The position numbers and the translations under genes were made by a program. From Egibacteraceae bacterium (GTDB lineage Bacteria; Actinomycetota; Nitriliruptoria; Euzebyales; Egibacteraceae): 51,023 bases of DNA. The notes beneath the pieces were generated by a model. That model worked only from the letters and a program-made list of their open reading frames with translations, ran no database searches and was not told the DNA's origin. The first letter of the stretch is position 1. The number at the start of each line of letters is the position of its first letter. The DNA is taken from assembly GCA_040905805.1 (NCBI GenBank), contig JBBDQS010000031.1, positions 1-51,023 of the forward strand, in the 5' to 3' direction. Below, in pieces: positions 1 through 7,434 of this stretch.

Positions 1-72
1 CGGCGGGATCGGCGGGATCGGCGGGATCGGCGGGATCGGCGGGATCGGCGGGATCGGCGGGATCAGCGGGAT
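1..72. repeat. 9-bp tandem repeat (cggcgggat), seven perfect units plus one variant
   Basis: Seven perfect copies run from 1 to 63 and one variant copy from 64 to 72; the array may continue left of the window. On the minus strand it encodes an Ala-Asp-Pro repeat inside the DUF222 protein, so it is a coding minisatellite that can change length without shifting the frame. Confidence 0.9.
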
Positions 73-1483
73 CAGCCAAGTCTTCGCTGGCAGCCGGGTC
101 GGCGGGGTCAGCGGCGGTGGTGTCGGGCGCGCTGGTGCCAGCGGCGACGCCAGGATCATCAGCCTCGCCGGTGCCCACGGCCTTGCCGGTGCCCACAGCC
201 TTGCCGGTGCCCACGGCCTCGCCGGCGCCAGCGCCGCTGGGGTGGTCCTTGCCGGTGTCAACGTCGCCGGCGTCAGCGTCGCTGGAGGGGCCCTGATCGG
301 GGTCGGTGGGTGTGTGGGGGTGGGCTGGGTCGGTGTCGGTGATGCCGGGCAGGTCGATGCCGAGCAGGTCGGCGAGTTCGATCAGGGTGAGGTGGGCGGC
401 GGGGTGGTCGGGGGGAAGACCGAGCAGGGCGGCCAGGTCCAGGGTGATGAGGATCTGGGGGCGGGCGCCTTGGACGGTGGGCAGCCCGGGCTGGGCGATC
501 AAGGTGTGCAGCATGGCAGCGAACGCGTCGTGGCGGCGTTGGGCGAAGGTGCGCCGCTGCTCAGGTGGCGTGTCGGCGGGGTCGGGGGTGTCGAAGGCGT
601 CAAGCAGCACGGTCAGCGCTTCGCGGGTGAGGGGGTCAAGGGTGCCCAGCAGTTCCCCACGGCTTTGGAACCCTTGGCGCAGCGTCAGCGCGCGGAGGGG
701 ATCCCCGCCGGGAGCGTCGGGGTCGTTGGCGGCGTCGGGGTCGTCGAGCTCGACGAGGTGGCGCACGGCGTGGCGGACGTCGCGGGGCGGGTTGGTCATG
801 GCGAGGTCGGCCAGGGTGTCCGCGACGGCGGCGAACGCTTGGGTGCGCGCGGGCACGCAGCGGTCGGTGACCGCGGTGACGTGGGCCAGGGTGAGGTCCC
901 CGGCGGCCAGGTGCGCGGCCATGCGCGGCAGGGTGTGCAGCCGGCGGGCGGTGGAGGCCTGGCGGGCGGCGGCGGAATGGTCGGTGCCGGTGCGGCGAGC
1001 CAGCCACGACGCTGCGGTCATTGCCCCGTCGGCTTGGTGGCCGTTTCGCCGGTCGAACGCGCTGAGCAGCCCCAGCTGGCAGGCGTCCAGCCGGGCCCGC
1101 AGGTGGGCCACAGCGACCAGCGCGTCACCGACCACGTCGATGTGCTCGTCGCCCAATCCGTCACCGAGACCGTCACGCTCGCCGCTGGTGGCGGTGTCCG
1201 CGACGGCGGGGCTGGCGGCAGCGCTTCGGGTGGGGGCGGTGGGGGCACCGACGGTGGTGGTGAGCGCGTCGATCGTCTCGGCCAGCGCGCCCATGATCGC
1301 GCCCAGCGGGGAGCCCGGGGTGGTCGCGCAGCGGGTGAGCCGGCTGCGCGCCTGCACGGTGCGTGGTGCGCTGCCCACCGCCCAGGCGTTCGTGCCGCCA
1401 CCGTCGCCGCCGTGGTCGTCGTTGACACTCTCGGTGGCCTGGTCGCGGCCGGTGTGGTAGCCGACTGGCTGCTCGCTGGCCAT
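1..1483 (-). CDS. DUF222 / 13E12-repeat protein (HNH endonuclease type), 3' part beyond the left edge
   Basis: The minus frame is open from ATG at 1483 to the window edge. The N-terminal two-thirds match the actinobacterial DUF222/13E12 family, with segments such as QLGLLSAFDRRNGHQADGA, SWLARRTG and ARRLHTLPRMAAHLAAGDL. The family usually ends in an HNH nuclease domain, which would lie left of the window. After about residue 390 the protein turns into low-complexity GTGKAV and then ADP repeats, an unusually long linker. An alternative in-frame ATG at 1570 would give a leaderless product because it sits 7 bases after a -10 box. Its 29 extra codons use atypical triplets (AGA, ACA, GTA, CAA), so I prefer 1483. 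An SOS box overlaps the promoter, so DNA-damage induction is expected. The long plus-strand frames here are shadows. Confidence 0.85.
   Translation of the reverse strand, partial: MASEQPVGYHTGRDQATESVNDDHGGDGGGTNAWAVGSAPRTVQARSRLTRCATTPGSPLGAIMGALAETIDALTTTVGAPTAPTRSAAASPAVADTATSGERDGLGDGLGDEHIDVVGDALVAVAHLRARLDACQLGLLSAFDRRNGHQADGAMTAASWLARRTGTDHSAAARQASTARRLHTLPRMAAHLAAGDLTLAHVTAVTDRCVPARTQAFAAVADTLADLAMTNPPRDVRHAVRHLVELDDPDAANDPDAPGGDPLRALTLRQGFQSRGELLGTLDPLTREALTVLLDAFDTPDPADTPPEQRRTFAQRRHDAFAAMLHTLIAQPGLPTVQGARPQILITLDLAALLGLPPDHPAAHLTLIELADLLGIDLPGITDTDPAHPHTPTDPDQGPSSDADAGDVDTGKDHPSGAGAGEAVGTGKAVGTGKAVGTGEADDPGVAAGTSAPDTTAADPADPAASEDLADPADPADPADPADPADPADPADPA
164..217. repeat. 18-bp tandem repeat, three units, in the DUF222 linker
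   Basis: Three 18-bp units differ at only a few positions. They encode the GTG(K/E)A(V/D) repeat of the DUF222 linker on the minus strand. With the 9-bp array this makes the linker a probable length-variable region. Confidence 0.8.
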
Positions 1484-1563
1484 CAGCCCTGCTGGTGTGC
1501 GTGCGTGGTGCACGCGCCGACGGCATCTGCGGGCGGTGACGACAGCTGACTGGGTGTCTTGTA

Positions 1564-1577
1564 CGAACATGTGTTCG
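1564..1577. promoter_or_regulatory. SOS box (LexA operator) of the DUF222 gene
   Basis: CGAACATGTGTTCG is a perfect match to the actinobacterial LexA consensus CGAAC-N4-GTTCG, as at recA and lexA in this window. It directly follows the -10 box and would cover the transcription start. Several 13E12-family genes of Mycobacterium tuberculosis are known to be LexA regulated. Confidence 0.85.
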
Positions 1578-1606
1578 AGTCTACCGTGTTCAGCGCGTCT
1601 GCGCAA
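1578..1606 (-). promoter_or_regulatory. Promoter of the DUF222 gene
   Basis: On the minus strand a -35 TTGCGC (1606-1601) and a -10 TAGACT (1583-1578, TANNNT type) are separated by 17 bases. The predicted start falls at about 1570. The IS66 element inserted 25 bp upstream of the -35 and left the promoter intact. Confidence 0.6.
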
Positions 1607-1622
1607 CACCTCTTCACAGAAT

Positions 1623-1653
1623 TCTTGGACGTAAACATTCGGGCAACCCGTGG
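1623..1653. repeat. IS66 left target duplication and inverted repeat
   Basis: The target copy TCTTGGAC (1623-1630) is followed by the left inverted repeat (1631-1653), which starts GTAAACATTCGG. It mirrors 4272-4294. Confidence 0.92.
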
Positions 1654-1685
1654 GGTCCGCGCGCTGGGTTGGGGGGCCGTGGTGG

Positions 1686-2570
1686 TCAGGCGGGGGTGGT
1701 GAGGATGGACCGCCAGTTGCGGTGCAGGGGGTAGAGGTAGACGTCTTTCACCGCGAGGGCGTGGTGGTGGTGGCGGTCGAGTTTGCCGCGGCCTTGGGTT
1801 TGTCCGACGCGGGTCCAGTTCGCGGCTTTGTAGCTGGCGCCGGTGAACCGGCCGGCCTCCACGAACGTCTCCAGGAGCACGGGTTGGTAGCCGTAGGCTG
1901 CCTGCCAGTCGGCGGGCAGGCGGCGGGCGACGGCGCCGAGCAGGTGGCTGGCGAGGTTGGGCACTTGGACGTGGGGTGGGATGAGGAAGCGGGCGTTGCC
2001 CACGATCAGGTGCAGGCGGGCTTGGCGGGTGGGGGGGTCCCAGCCGATGTGGGTGTCGCGGGGCGCGCATTTCCACGCGGAGGCGGCGAACCCGAGCGCG
2101 GCGACGGTGCCGTGGTCGGTGTCGGCGAGGTAGCGCAGCTGCGCGCCGGCGAAGGGGGTGTAGCCCAGGTAGTGGTGGGTGGCGATGAGGGTGCGCCAGC
2201 GGGCGGCTGCGGCGGGGGTGTCGACCACGGCCAGGCGGATGGGTCCGAGCGCGTCGAGGGTGGCGGGCACCGGCTCGGCGAGCAGCTCGAGGGCCAGTTG
2301 GGGGTCGGGTTGCAGGTGGCGGGTGTGGCGCCCGTTGCCGTTGCGTTTGCGGGGTGGGGGCAGGGTGATGAGCCCGTCGTCGGCCATGCGCAGCAGCGCC
2401 ACCCGCGCGGACATGTCCTTGGGTCGCCCGTCGATGCGGTGCCATTCCAGCGCCTGGCAGACCGCCGCGGCGATCGCTTGGCGGGTGGGCAGGGTCGCTG
2501 TGATGCCTCGGATGACGGCCAGGTCATCGGGGGTGAAGTCGCGTCCGCTGTAGCGCACGGTGTCGGTCAC
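1686..2570 (-). CDS. DUF4338 (DruA-like) protein inside the IS66 element
   Basis: The GTG start at 2570 overlaps the transposase stop as GTGA, so translation is coupled. The 294-residue product shows DUF4338 hallmarks in order: HHYLGY near residue 133, RDTHIGW near 173, NARFLI near 192, PNLASHLL, PVLLETFV near 233, YKAANW near 247 and GRGKLDR near 260. DUF4338 defines DruA of the Druantia anti-phage system, but no other Druantia gene is present. Lying within the inverted repeats and behind tnpC, it is best read as an accessory or passenger gene of the IS. Its biochemical activity cannot be told from sequence. Upstream frame extension in the same phase is a shadow of the transposase. Confidence 0.88.
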   Translation of the reverse strand: MTDTVRYSGRDFTPDDLAVIRGITATLPTRQAIAAAVCQALEWHRIDGRPKDMSARVALLRMADDGLITLPPPRKRNGNGRHTRHLQPDPQLALELLAEPVPATLDALGPIRLAVVDTPAAAARWRTLIATHHYLGYTPFAGAQLRYLADTDHGTVAALGFAASAWKCAPRDTHIGWDPPTRQARLHLIVGNARFLIPPHVQVPNLASHLLGAVARRLPADWQAAYGYQPVLLETFVEAGRFTGASYKAANWTRVGQTQGRGKLDRHHHHALAVKDVYLYPLHRNWRSILTTPA

Positions 2571-4183
2571 GGCGCGGGCCCGCCCGGCGCCCGCCAGGCG
2601 CCCAGGTCGGCGGGGCTGGCCGCCCAGGGCAGGAAGCGGGCCAGGTCCTCGCCGGTGGGCGCGCGCCCACCGGCGGCGGCGCAGGCGTCGAGGTAGGCGC
2701 CCAGGTAGACCAACGGGTCGCAGCCGGCCAGCTGGGCGGTCGCGGTGGCCGTCCACACCCGCCCGGCCAGCGCCGCGGCCCACACCGCCCCGCAGCCGTA
2801 GTAGTTCTTGCGGCCCACCACGGGGTTGCGCAACGCCCGCTCGGCGGTGTTGTTGTCCAGCGCGAGGTCGGGGAAGTCTTTGTGGCGGGCCAGCCCGTCC
2901 CACTCGTGGTCCAACGTGGCCAGCACCTCGACCGCCGCGGGATGCAAGGTCGCCTCGGCGGCCTGATCGGTGCGGGCGACATCGATCGCGGTGAGCGCGA
3001 CAGCGAAGTCGGCGTCGGCGCGACGCTGCTCCATGCTGCCCGCCGCGCAGCTCGAGCGTGCCTGGTGGGCACGGTACAGCGCAGCGATGCGCTCCACCCA
3101 TGCGTCGCGCCAGTCGGCCAACTGCTCGGGGTGGGCGTCACCCGCACGGATGAAGTAGCGGCGGATGTGCGCCCAACACCACAACGCATCCACACCCGTG
3201 ATGCGGTCCAGTGACTGGTAGACGGTGAAGAAATCCGACGAGATCAGCAGCCGCCGGCCGTCTTCCAACGTCTTGGCATCCACATCGATGCCCAGATGGT
3301 CGCGCAACACCTTGGTCGAGCGGGACGGCTCGATAGTGAACACGGTCGTGTCGGCGGCAGCGAACACCCACAGCCACCAGCGATGGTTGGCTTTGCCCTC
3401 GACGTCTTCGAACACCTTCCAGGAGGTCTCGTCGATGTGGAGATGCCCCGCGGCGCCGTTGCGGGCACGGATCGCTTCGTCCAACGGGGCCAGCAGTGTC
3501 GAGGTCGCTTTCAACGCGCCGACCAGCGTGCCCTGAGCGACGGCCAAGCCCTCGCTTGCCAACGCCGCGGCGATGCGGCACAACGGCCGGCCCCACACGT
3601 ACTTGTCGACCAGCAGCCGGGCGAGGAAGCCCGCGGTGAACATGCCCTTGGCGATCGGCTTGGCCGGCACCGGCGCGGTGACGATCCCCGGCACGCCACA
3701 GGCGCACACCCGCCGGTAGGACCGGCGGCGGTGCACGATCCGCACGACGCGCACCTGCCAGTCGATCTGCTCGCTGGTCTCCTCACCGAAGGCAGCATAG
3801 GCCGCCCCGCACTCGGCGCAGCAGCGCTGTGACTCGTCGAGCTCGTGGACGATCTCCTCGGTGTCCAGATGGGAGTTGTCGCGTCGACCGTGGCCCCGCG
3901 AGCCGGGCTGCTGACCACGCCGCCGCCGCGGGCCACCGTCCCCCTCGCCGGCGCCCCCAGCCTTCTGCCCGCTCGGCGTCCCCGTGTTCTGCTTCTGCTT
4001 CTGCTTCTCCGAGGAGTCGCCGTACAACAACCTGGTCAACGTCACGAGCTTCTCGCTCAACGCCGTGACCTGCCCCTCCAGGTCGGCCACCCGCGCCCGC
4101 AACACCGCGTTCTCGCCAGCCAGTCGCTGCGCCTCGCTACGCCAGTACTCAGCGTCCTCTGCACCCCGGGTCGCATCCATCAC
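2567..4183 (-). CDS. IS66-family transposase (TnpC type)
   Basis: The 538-residue protein has the classic IS66 layout. An N-terminal leucine-zipper-like coiled coil (about residues 18-50) is followed by a Lys/Gln- and Gly-rich linker. A Cys-rich zinc-binding block comes next (CCAECG and CACG, about 113-165). The DDE catalytic core has Asp in HIDETSW near 249, Asp in SSDFF near 316 and Glu in DNNTAERAL near 444. It would cut and join the ends of the surrounding element. GTG at 4183 is immediately followed by ATG at 4180, either of which could initiate. The stop overlaps the start of the DUF4338 gene by four bases. It looks intact and full length. Confidence 0.95.
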   Translation of the reverse strand: MMDATRGAEDAEYWRSEAQRLAGENAVLRARVADLEGQVTALSEKLVTLTRLLYGDSSEKQKQKQNTGTPSGQKAGGAGEGDGGPRRRRGQQPGSRGHGRRDNSHLDTEEIVHELDESQRCCAECGAAYAAFGEETSEQIDWQVRVVRIVHRRRSYRRVCACGVPGIVTAPVPAKPIAKGMFTAGFLARLLVDKYVWGRPLCRIAAALASEGLAVAQGTLVGALKATSTLLAPLDEAIRARNGAAGHLHIDETSWKVFEDVEGKANHRWWLWVFAAADTTVFTIEPSRSTKVLRDHLGIDVDAKTLEDGRRLLISSDFFTVYQSLDRITGVDALWCWAHIRRYFIRAGDAHPEQLADWRDAWVERIAALYRAHQARSSCAAGSMEQRRADADFAVALTAIDVARTDQAAEATLHPAAVEVLATLDHEWDGLARHKDFPDLALDNNTAERALRNPVVGRKNYYGCGAVWAAALAGRVWTATATAQLAGCDPLVYLGAYLDACAAAGGRAPTGEDLARFLPWAASPADLGAWRAPGGPAP

Positions 4184-4271
4184 CCCAAGGAAAGCGGATA
4201 CTCGTTTCCGTGTCCAGCATCCCCGACGGCCCCCCGACCGGCAGATCTGGCAACTCTCGCGACAGGCCTGA

Positions 4272-4302
4272 CTACGGGTTCACCGAATGTTTACTCTTGG
4301 AC
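4272..4302. repeat. IS66 right inverted repeat and target duplication
   Basis: The inverted repeat (4272-4294) reads GTAAACATTCGG inward on the minus strand, and the second copy of TCTTGGAC follows at 4295-4302. Confidence 0.92.
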
Positions 4303-4337
4303 TTTGCACGGGCTCGCCGGCGCGCAAGGCCCGTACG

Positions 4338-4393
4338 CGCCGCGGGTGCACCGCCGCGGGTGCACCGCCGCGGGTGCGCCGCCGCGGGTGCTC
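4338..4393. repeat. 14-bp tandem repeat, four units
   Basis: Four adjacent copies of cgccgcgggtgcNc (4338-4351, 4352-4365, 4366-4379, 4380-4393) lie between the IS66 element and the racemase stop codon. The first two are identical and the last two differ at one base each. The unit is not a multiple of three and no gene covers it. The role is unknown. Confidence 0.85.
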
Positions 4394-4453
4394 GCGCCGG
4401 CAGTCCTCCTGGTTTGCGGCAACGCGGGCCAAGCCTGCTGGCGCCCCACCCGG

Positions 4454-5587
4454 TCAGCCCACCACGCCGGCGGCCCGCAGCGCGGCGACCTCGGCGGGCG
4501 TGTAGCCGGCGTCGGCGAGGATCTCGTCGCTGTGGCTGCCCGGCGTGGCGGGCGGACGACGCAGGGCACCCGGTGTGCGCGAGAACCGGGGGGCGGGGGC
4601 GGGCTGGGTGAGCCCCTCGTGGGTGGTGAACGTGCCGCGGGCGGCGAGGTGCTCGTGGGCCGGCGCCTCGCCCAACGACAGGACCGGGACCACGCAGGCG
4701 TCGGACCCGTCGAAGATCGCGGCCCACGCGTCGCGGGTGCGGGCGGCGAAGACCGCCGCCAGGGCCGTCCGCTGCTCGGGCCAGAGCCCGCGGTCGTGCT
4801 GGGGCCAGGTCGCGGGGTCGAGCCCGAGGAGGTCGAGCAGCTCGGCGTAGAAGCGGGGCTCCAGCGCGGCCACCGCGACGAACCTGCCGTCGGCGCAGGC
4901 ATAGGACCGGTAGAAGGGTGCGGCCCCGTCCAGCAGGTTGGCTTCGCGCCGGTCCTCCCACAGGCCCGCGGCGAGCAGGCCGTGCACCATGCCGCTCATG
5001 GCCGCGACGCCGTCGACCATCGCCGCGTCCACCACCTGGCCGCGGCCGGAGCGCTCGCGCTCGAGCAGGGCGCACACGGCCCCGAACGCGACCAGCATCC
5101 CGCCGCCGCCGAAGTCGGCGACCAGGTTCAGCGGGACCGGCGGGGGGTCGGCCGCCGGGCCCATCGGGTGCAGCGCGCCGGCGAGCGCGAGGTAGTCCAG
5201 GTCGTGACCGGCGCGCCCCGCCCACGGACCGTCCTGGCCCCACCCGGTGGCGCGGGTGTACACCAGACGCGGGTTGCGTGCGAGGCAGACGTCGGGCCCC
5301 ATACCCAGCCGCTCCGCCACGCCGGGGCGGAACCCCTCGAGCAGCACGTCGGCGTCGTCGAGCAGGCGCAGGGCGACGGCGAGCCCCCGCGCGTCCTTGA
5401 GGTCCAGCAGCAGCGACCGGCGCCCACGGCCGAGCACATCGGTGGCGCCGCCCAGCCCCAGCGCACCGTCCGGGGACCGGTCGATGCGCACCACGTCGGC
5501 ACCCAGATCGGCCAGCAGCATCCCCGCGAACGGCGCGGGGCCGATGCCCGCCAGCTCCAGCACCCGGACGTTGTCCAGCGGGCCCAT
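4454..5587 (-). CDS. Alpha-methylacyl-CoA racemase / family III CoA-transferase
   Basis: The 377-residue protein belongs to the CaiB/BaiF class III fold. Segments such as GHDLDYLALAGAL, LVADFGGGGM and ALEPRFY resemble the racemase branch (AMACR/Mcr), in which conserved His, Asp and Glu act in alpha-proton exchange of 2-methylacyl-CoA esters. That step is needed before beta-oxidation of methyl-branched chains such as sterol side chains. The start at 5587 has AAGGAG six bases upstream; a start further upstream would lack homology. The gene is divergent from the mce lipid importer, which supports a role in processing an imported branched lipid. A generic formyl- or acyl-CoA transferase is the main alternative. 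Confidence 0.85.
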   Translation of the reverse strand: MGPLDNVRVLELAGIGPAPFAGMLLADLGADVVRIDRSPDGALGLGGATDVLGRGRRSLLLDLKDARGLAVALRLLDDADVLLEGFRPGVAERLGMGPDVCLARNPRLVYTRATGWGQDGPWAGRAGHDLDYLALAGALHPMGPAADPPPVPLNLVADFGGGGMLVAFGAVCALLERERSGRGQVVDAAMVDGVAAMSGMVHGLLAAGLWEDRREANLLDGAAPFYRSYACADGRFVAVAALEPRFYAELLDLLGLDPATWPQHDRGLWPEQRTALAAVFAARTRDAWAAIFDGSDACVVPVLSLGEAPAHEHLAARGTFTTHEGLTQPAPAPRFSRTPGALRRPPATPGSHSDEILADAGYTPAEVAALRAAGVVG

Positions 5588-5647
5588 GGTGGCTCCTTCC
5601 TCTGCCGTCGCCCGGGGCGGCGCGGGGACCGGCGGCCGCGGACGCAA

Positions 5648-5675
5648 CCTTACGTTCCGTCATCTCGTTGTAAGG
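5648..5675. promoter_or_regulatory. Spaced inverted repeat and -10 box upstream of the racemase
   Basis: CCTTAC (5648-5653) and GTAAGG (5670-5675) form an inverted repeat. Read on the minus strand, the racemase-proximal arm is part of a TAAGGT sequence that fits an actinobacterial -10 box. This could be a repressor site over the racemase promoter. Confidence 0.35.
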
Positions 5676-5766
5676 GGGGGTACCTGCGTCCACCGCCGCT
5701 GCGCAGGGTCGGCAGGGAGTTTCCGGCGAGGCTACAAAGGAGGGTGCCCTGCCACTGGCATGGCGT

Positions 5767-5804
5767 GACCGTTCGGTCGCGCGCGGGCCGACAAGCGCTA
5801 GGGT
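5767..5804 (+). promoter_or_regulatory. Candidate operator and promoter of the mce operon
   Basis: GACCGTTCGGTC (5767-5778) is a perfect 12-bp palindrome of the kind bound by TetR-family repressors. A -10-like TAGGGT lies at 5799-5804, 26 bases before the first start codon. The palindrome sits where the -35 region should be, so binding would block the operon. No regulator gene is adjacent. Confidence 0.45.
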
Positions 5805-5830
5805 CGCCACCGTCGATCGGGGAATTCCGG

Positions 5831-6598
5831 GTGAACAAGGCGCGCAGGGCCCTGGGGGAGCTCGGGGGCATCACCGCCATGGCCCTCGACGGGACCCTGT
5901 CGCTGCCGAAGCGGCCCTGGCAGACCAGCGAGTTCGTCCGCCAGTGCTGGTTCATCACCAAGGTCTGCGCGATCCCGCTGGTGCTCATCTCGATCCCGTT
6001 CGGGATGATCATCGCGCTGCACGTGGGCTCGTTCTTCCGCCAGCTCGGCGCGGAGTCCCAGATCGGGTCGGCGCTGCTGCTGGCCACCGTCCGGGAGCAG
6101 GCGCCGATCGCCACGACGCTGCTGATCGCCGGGGCCGGCGGCAGCGCGATGTGCGCCGACATCGGCAGCCGGCGCATCCGTGAGGAGATCGACGCGATGC
6201 AGGTCATGGGCGTCGACCCAATCCAGCGCCTGATCGGGCCGCGGCTCGCGGCCGCGACGGTGTGCGCGGTCTTCTTCGTCTCCATCGTGGCGGTGGCCGG
6301 GATCATGGGCGGCTGGTACTTCGCGGTCCGGGTGCAGGGCGGGACGACCGGGTCCTACTTCGCCAGCCTGTCCGCCCTGGCGCAGATCCAGGACTACTAC
6401 CTCATGATGGTCAAGGCGGTGGTGTTCGGGTTCACCGCGGGGGCGGTCGCGTGCTTCAAGGGCTACACCGTGGCCGGTGGCCCCAAGGGCGTGGGCGACG
6501 CGGTGCAGTCCAGCGTCGTCATCACCTTCGTGCTGCTGTTCTTCCAGAACTTCGTCATCACGGCCATGTACTTCAACCTCGTCCCCCAACAGGTGTAG
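5831..6598 (+). CDS. YrbE/MlaE-family permease, first of two
   Basis: This 255-residue integral membrane protein matches the MlaE/YrbE permease family of Mce lipid transporters. It has about five hydrophobic segments and the family segment REEIDAMQVMGVDP around residue 120. With its partner it should form the transmembrane pore that works with the MceG ATPase and the Mce protein assembly. The GTG start at 5831 follows a GGGGA stretch; longer in-frame extensions run back across the IS66 boundary and are not credible. The second permease begins five bases after the stop. Confidence 0.92.
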   Translation: MNKARRALGELGGITAMALDGTLSLPKRPWQTSEFVRQCWFITKVCAIPLVLISIPFGMIIALHVGSFFRQLGAESQIGSALLLATVREQAPIATTLLIAGAGGSAMCADIGSRRIREEIDAMQVMGVDPIQRLIGPRLAAATVCAVFFVSIVAVAGIMGGWYFAVRVQGGTTGSYFASLSALAQIQDYYLMMVKAVVFGFTAGAVACFKGYTVAGGPKGVGDAVQSSVVITFVLLFFQNFVITAMYFNLVPQQV

Positions 6599-6603
6599 GC
6601 CCC

Positions 6604-7434
6604 ATGTCCGCTCCGCCGCAGCTGCTCCGTGCCGGCCGCAGGGCCGGGGAGCCGTTCGCCGCGCTCTGGGACCAGTTCCGCTTCTACGCCGAGGCGCTCG
6701 GCGGGCTGGTGCGCGCCTTCCGGTACGGCGGGGTGATCCTGCGCCTGACCACCGACGTCGCGGTGGGCGCCGGGGCCCTGATCATCGGCGGGGGCATGTT
6801 CTTCGTGATCGGGTCGTTGTCGTTCTTCACCGGCACGGCCGTGGGCCTCGAGGGTTACGTCGCCCTGGACCAGATCGGCGCCCAGGCCTACGCGGGCCTC
6901 ATCGGCGCGTTCGCCAACGCCCGCGAGATCACCCCGCTGATCGCCGGTGTCGCGTTGTCGGCCCAGATCGGCGCGGGCTTCACCGCCGAGCTCGGCGCCA
7001 TGCGCATCTCCGAGGAGATCGACGCCCTGGACGTCATGAGCGTGCCCTCCATGGTGTACCTGGTGTCCACGCGCATCTGGGCGGCGCTGATCCTGGCCAT
7101 CCCGCTGTACCTGCTGGCGCTGTTCGCGAGCTTCGAGGCGTCGCGGCTGATGGTCACCCGGTACTACGACGTGTCGGTCGGCGCCTACGACCAGTACTTC
7201 AACCTCTTCCTGCCGCCGATCGACATCCTGTACTCGCTGACCAAGGCGGTGGTGTTCGTCGTCGTGGTCGTGCTCATCCACTGCTACTACGGGTTCTACG
7301 CATCCGGCGGACCGGTCGGCGTGGGCGTGGCGGTGGGACGGGCGATCCGGGCCTCGCTCGTCGTGGTGGTCCTGCTCAACCTGGTCATGTCGGTGATGTT
7401 CTACGGGGCGGGCGACACCGTGCGCATCTCATGA
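6604..7434 (+). CDS. YrbE/MlaE-family permease, second of two
   Basis: The 276-residue membrane protein pairs with the preceding permease. It carries the corresponding SEEIDALDVMSVPS loop near residue 140 and five or six hydrophobic helices. Mce systems use two YrbE subunits, so this is the B-type partner by position. Its stop overlaps the first Mce gene as ATGA, indicating coupled translation. The N-terminal 40 residues are soluble and would lie in the cytoplasm. Confidence 0.92.
   Translation: MSAPPQLLRAGRRAGEPFAALWDQFRFYAEALGGLVRAFRYGGVILRLTTDVAVGAGALIIGGGMFFVIGSLSFFTGTAVGLEGYVALDQIGAQAYAGLIGAFANAREITPLIAGVALSAQIGAGFTAELGAMRISEEIDALDVMSVPSMVYLVSTRIWAALILAIPLYLLALFASFEASRLMVTRYYDVSVGAYDQYFNLFLPPIDILYSLTKAVVFVVVVVLIHCYYGFYASGGPVGVGVAVGRAIRASLVVVVLLNLVMSVMFYGAGDTVRIS

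Larger units (their letters stand above)
1631..4294. mobile_element. Complete IS66-family insertion sequence carrying tnpC and a DUF4338 (DruA-like) gene
   Basis: The element is 2664 bp. Terminal inverted repeats at 1631-1653 and 4272-4294 match at 20 of 23 positions and begin with GTAA, typical of IS66. A perfect 8-bp duplication TCTTGGAC flanks it (1623-1630 and 4295-4302), the target size of this family. It contains two genes on the minus strand, the TnpC-type transposase and, coupled by a GTGA overlap, a DUF4338 gene. The usual tnpA and tnpB are absent. Intact ends and duplication suggest recent transposition. Confidence 0.95.

Noticed and set aside
1-72. CRISPR array
   Set aside because: Short 9-bp direct repeats without spacers, within a coding sequence.
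242-1549. Long plus-strand open frames of about 400 codons
   Set aside because: They have highly repetitive Gly/Val/Arg composition and lie antisense to the minus frame that matches DUF222; they are GC-rich shadows.
1686-2570. A full Druantia anti-phage system
   Set aside because: Only a DUF4338 gene is present, inside an IS; no helicase DruE or other Druantia genes are adjacent.
3845-5830. Extension of the first YrbE permease back into the IS66 region
   Set aside because: It crosses the IS boundary and the racemase gene antisense and lacks family similarity; the GTG at 5831 is the natural start.
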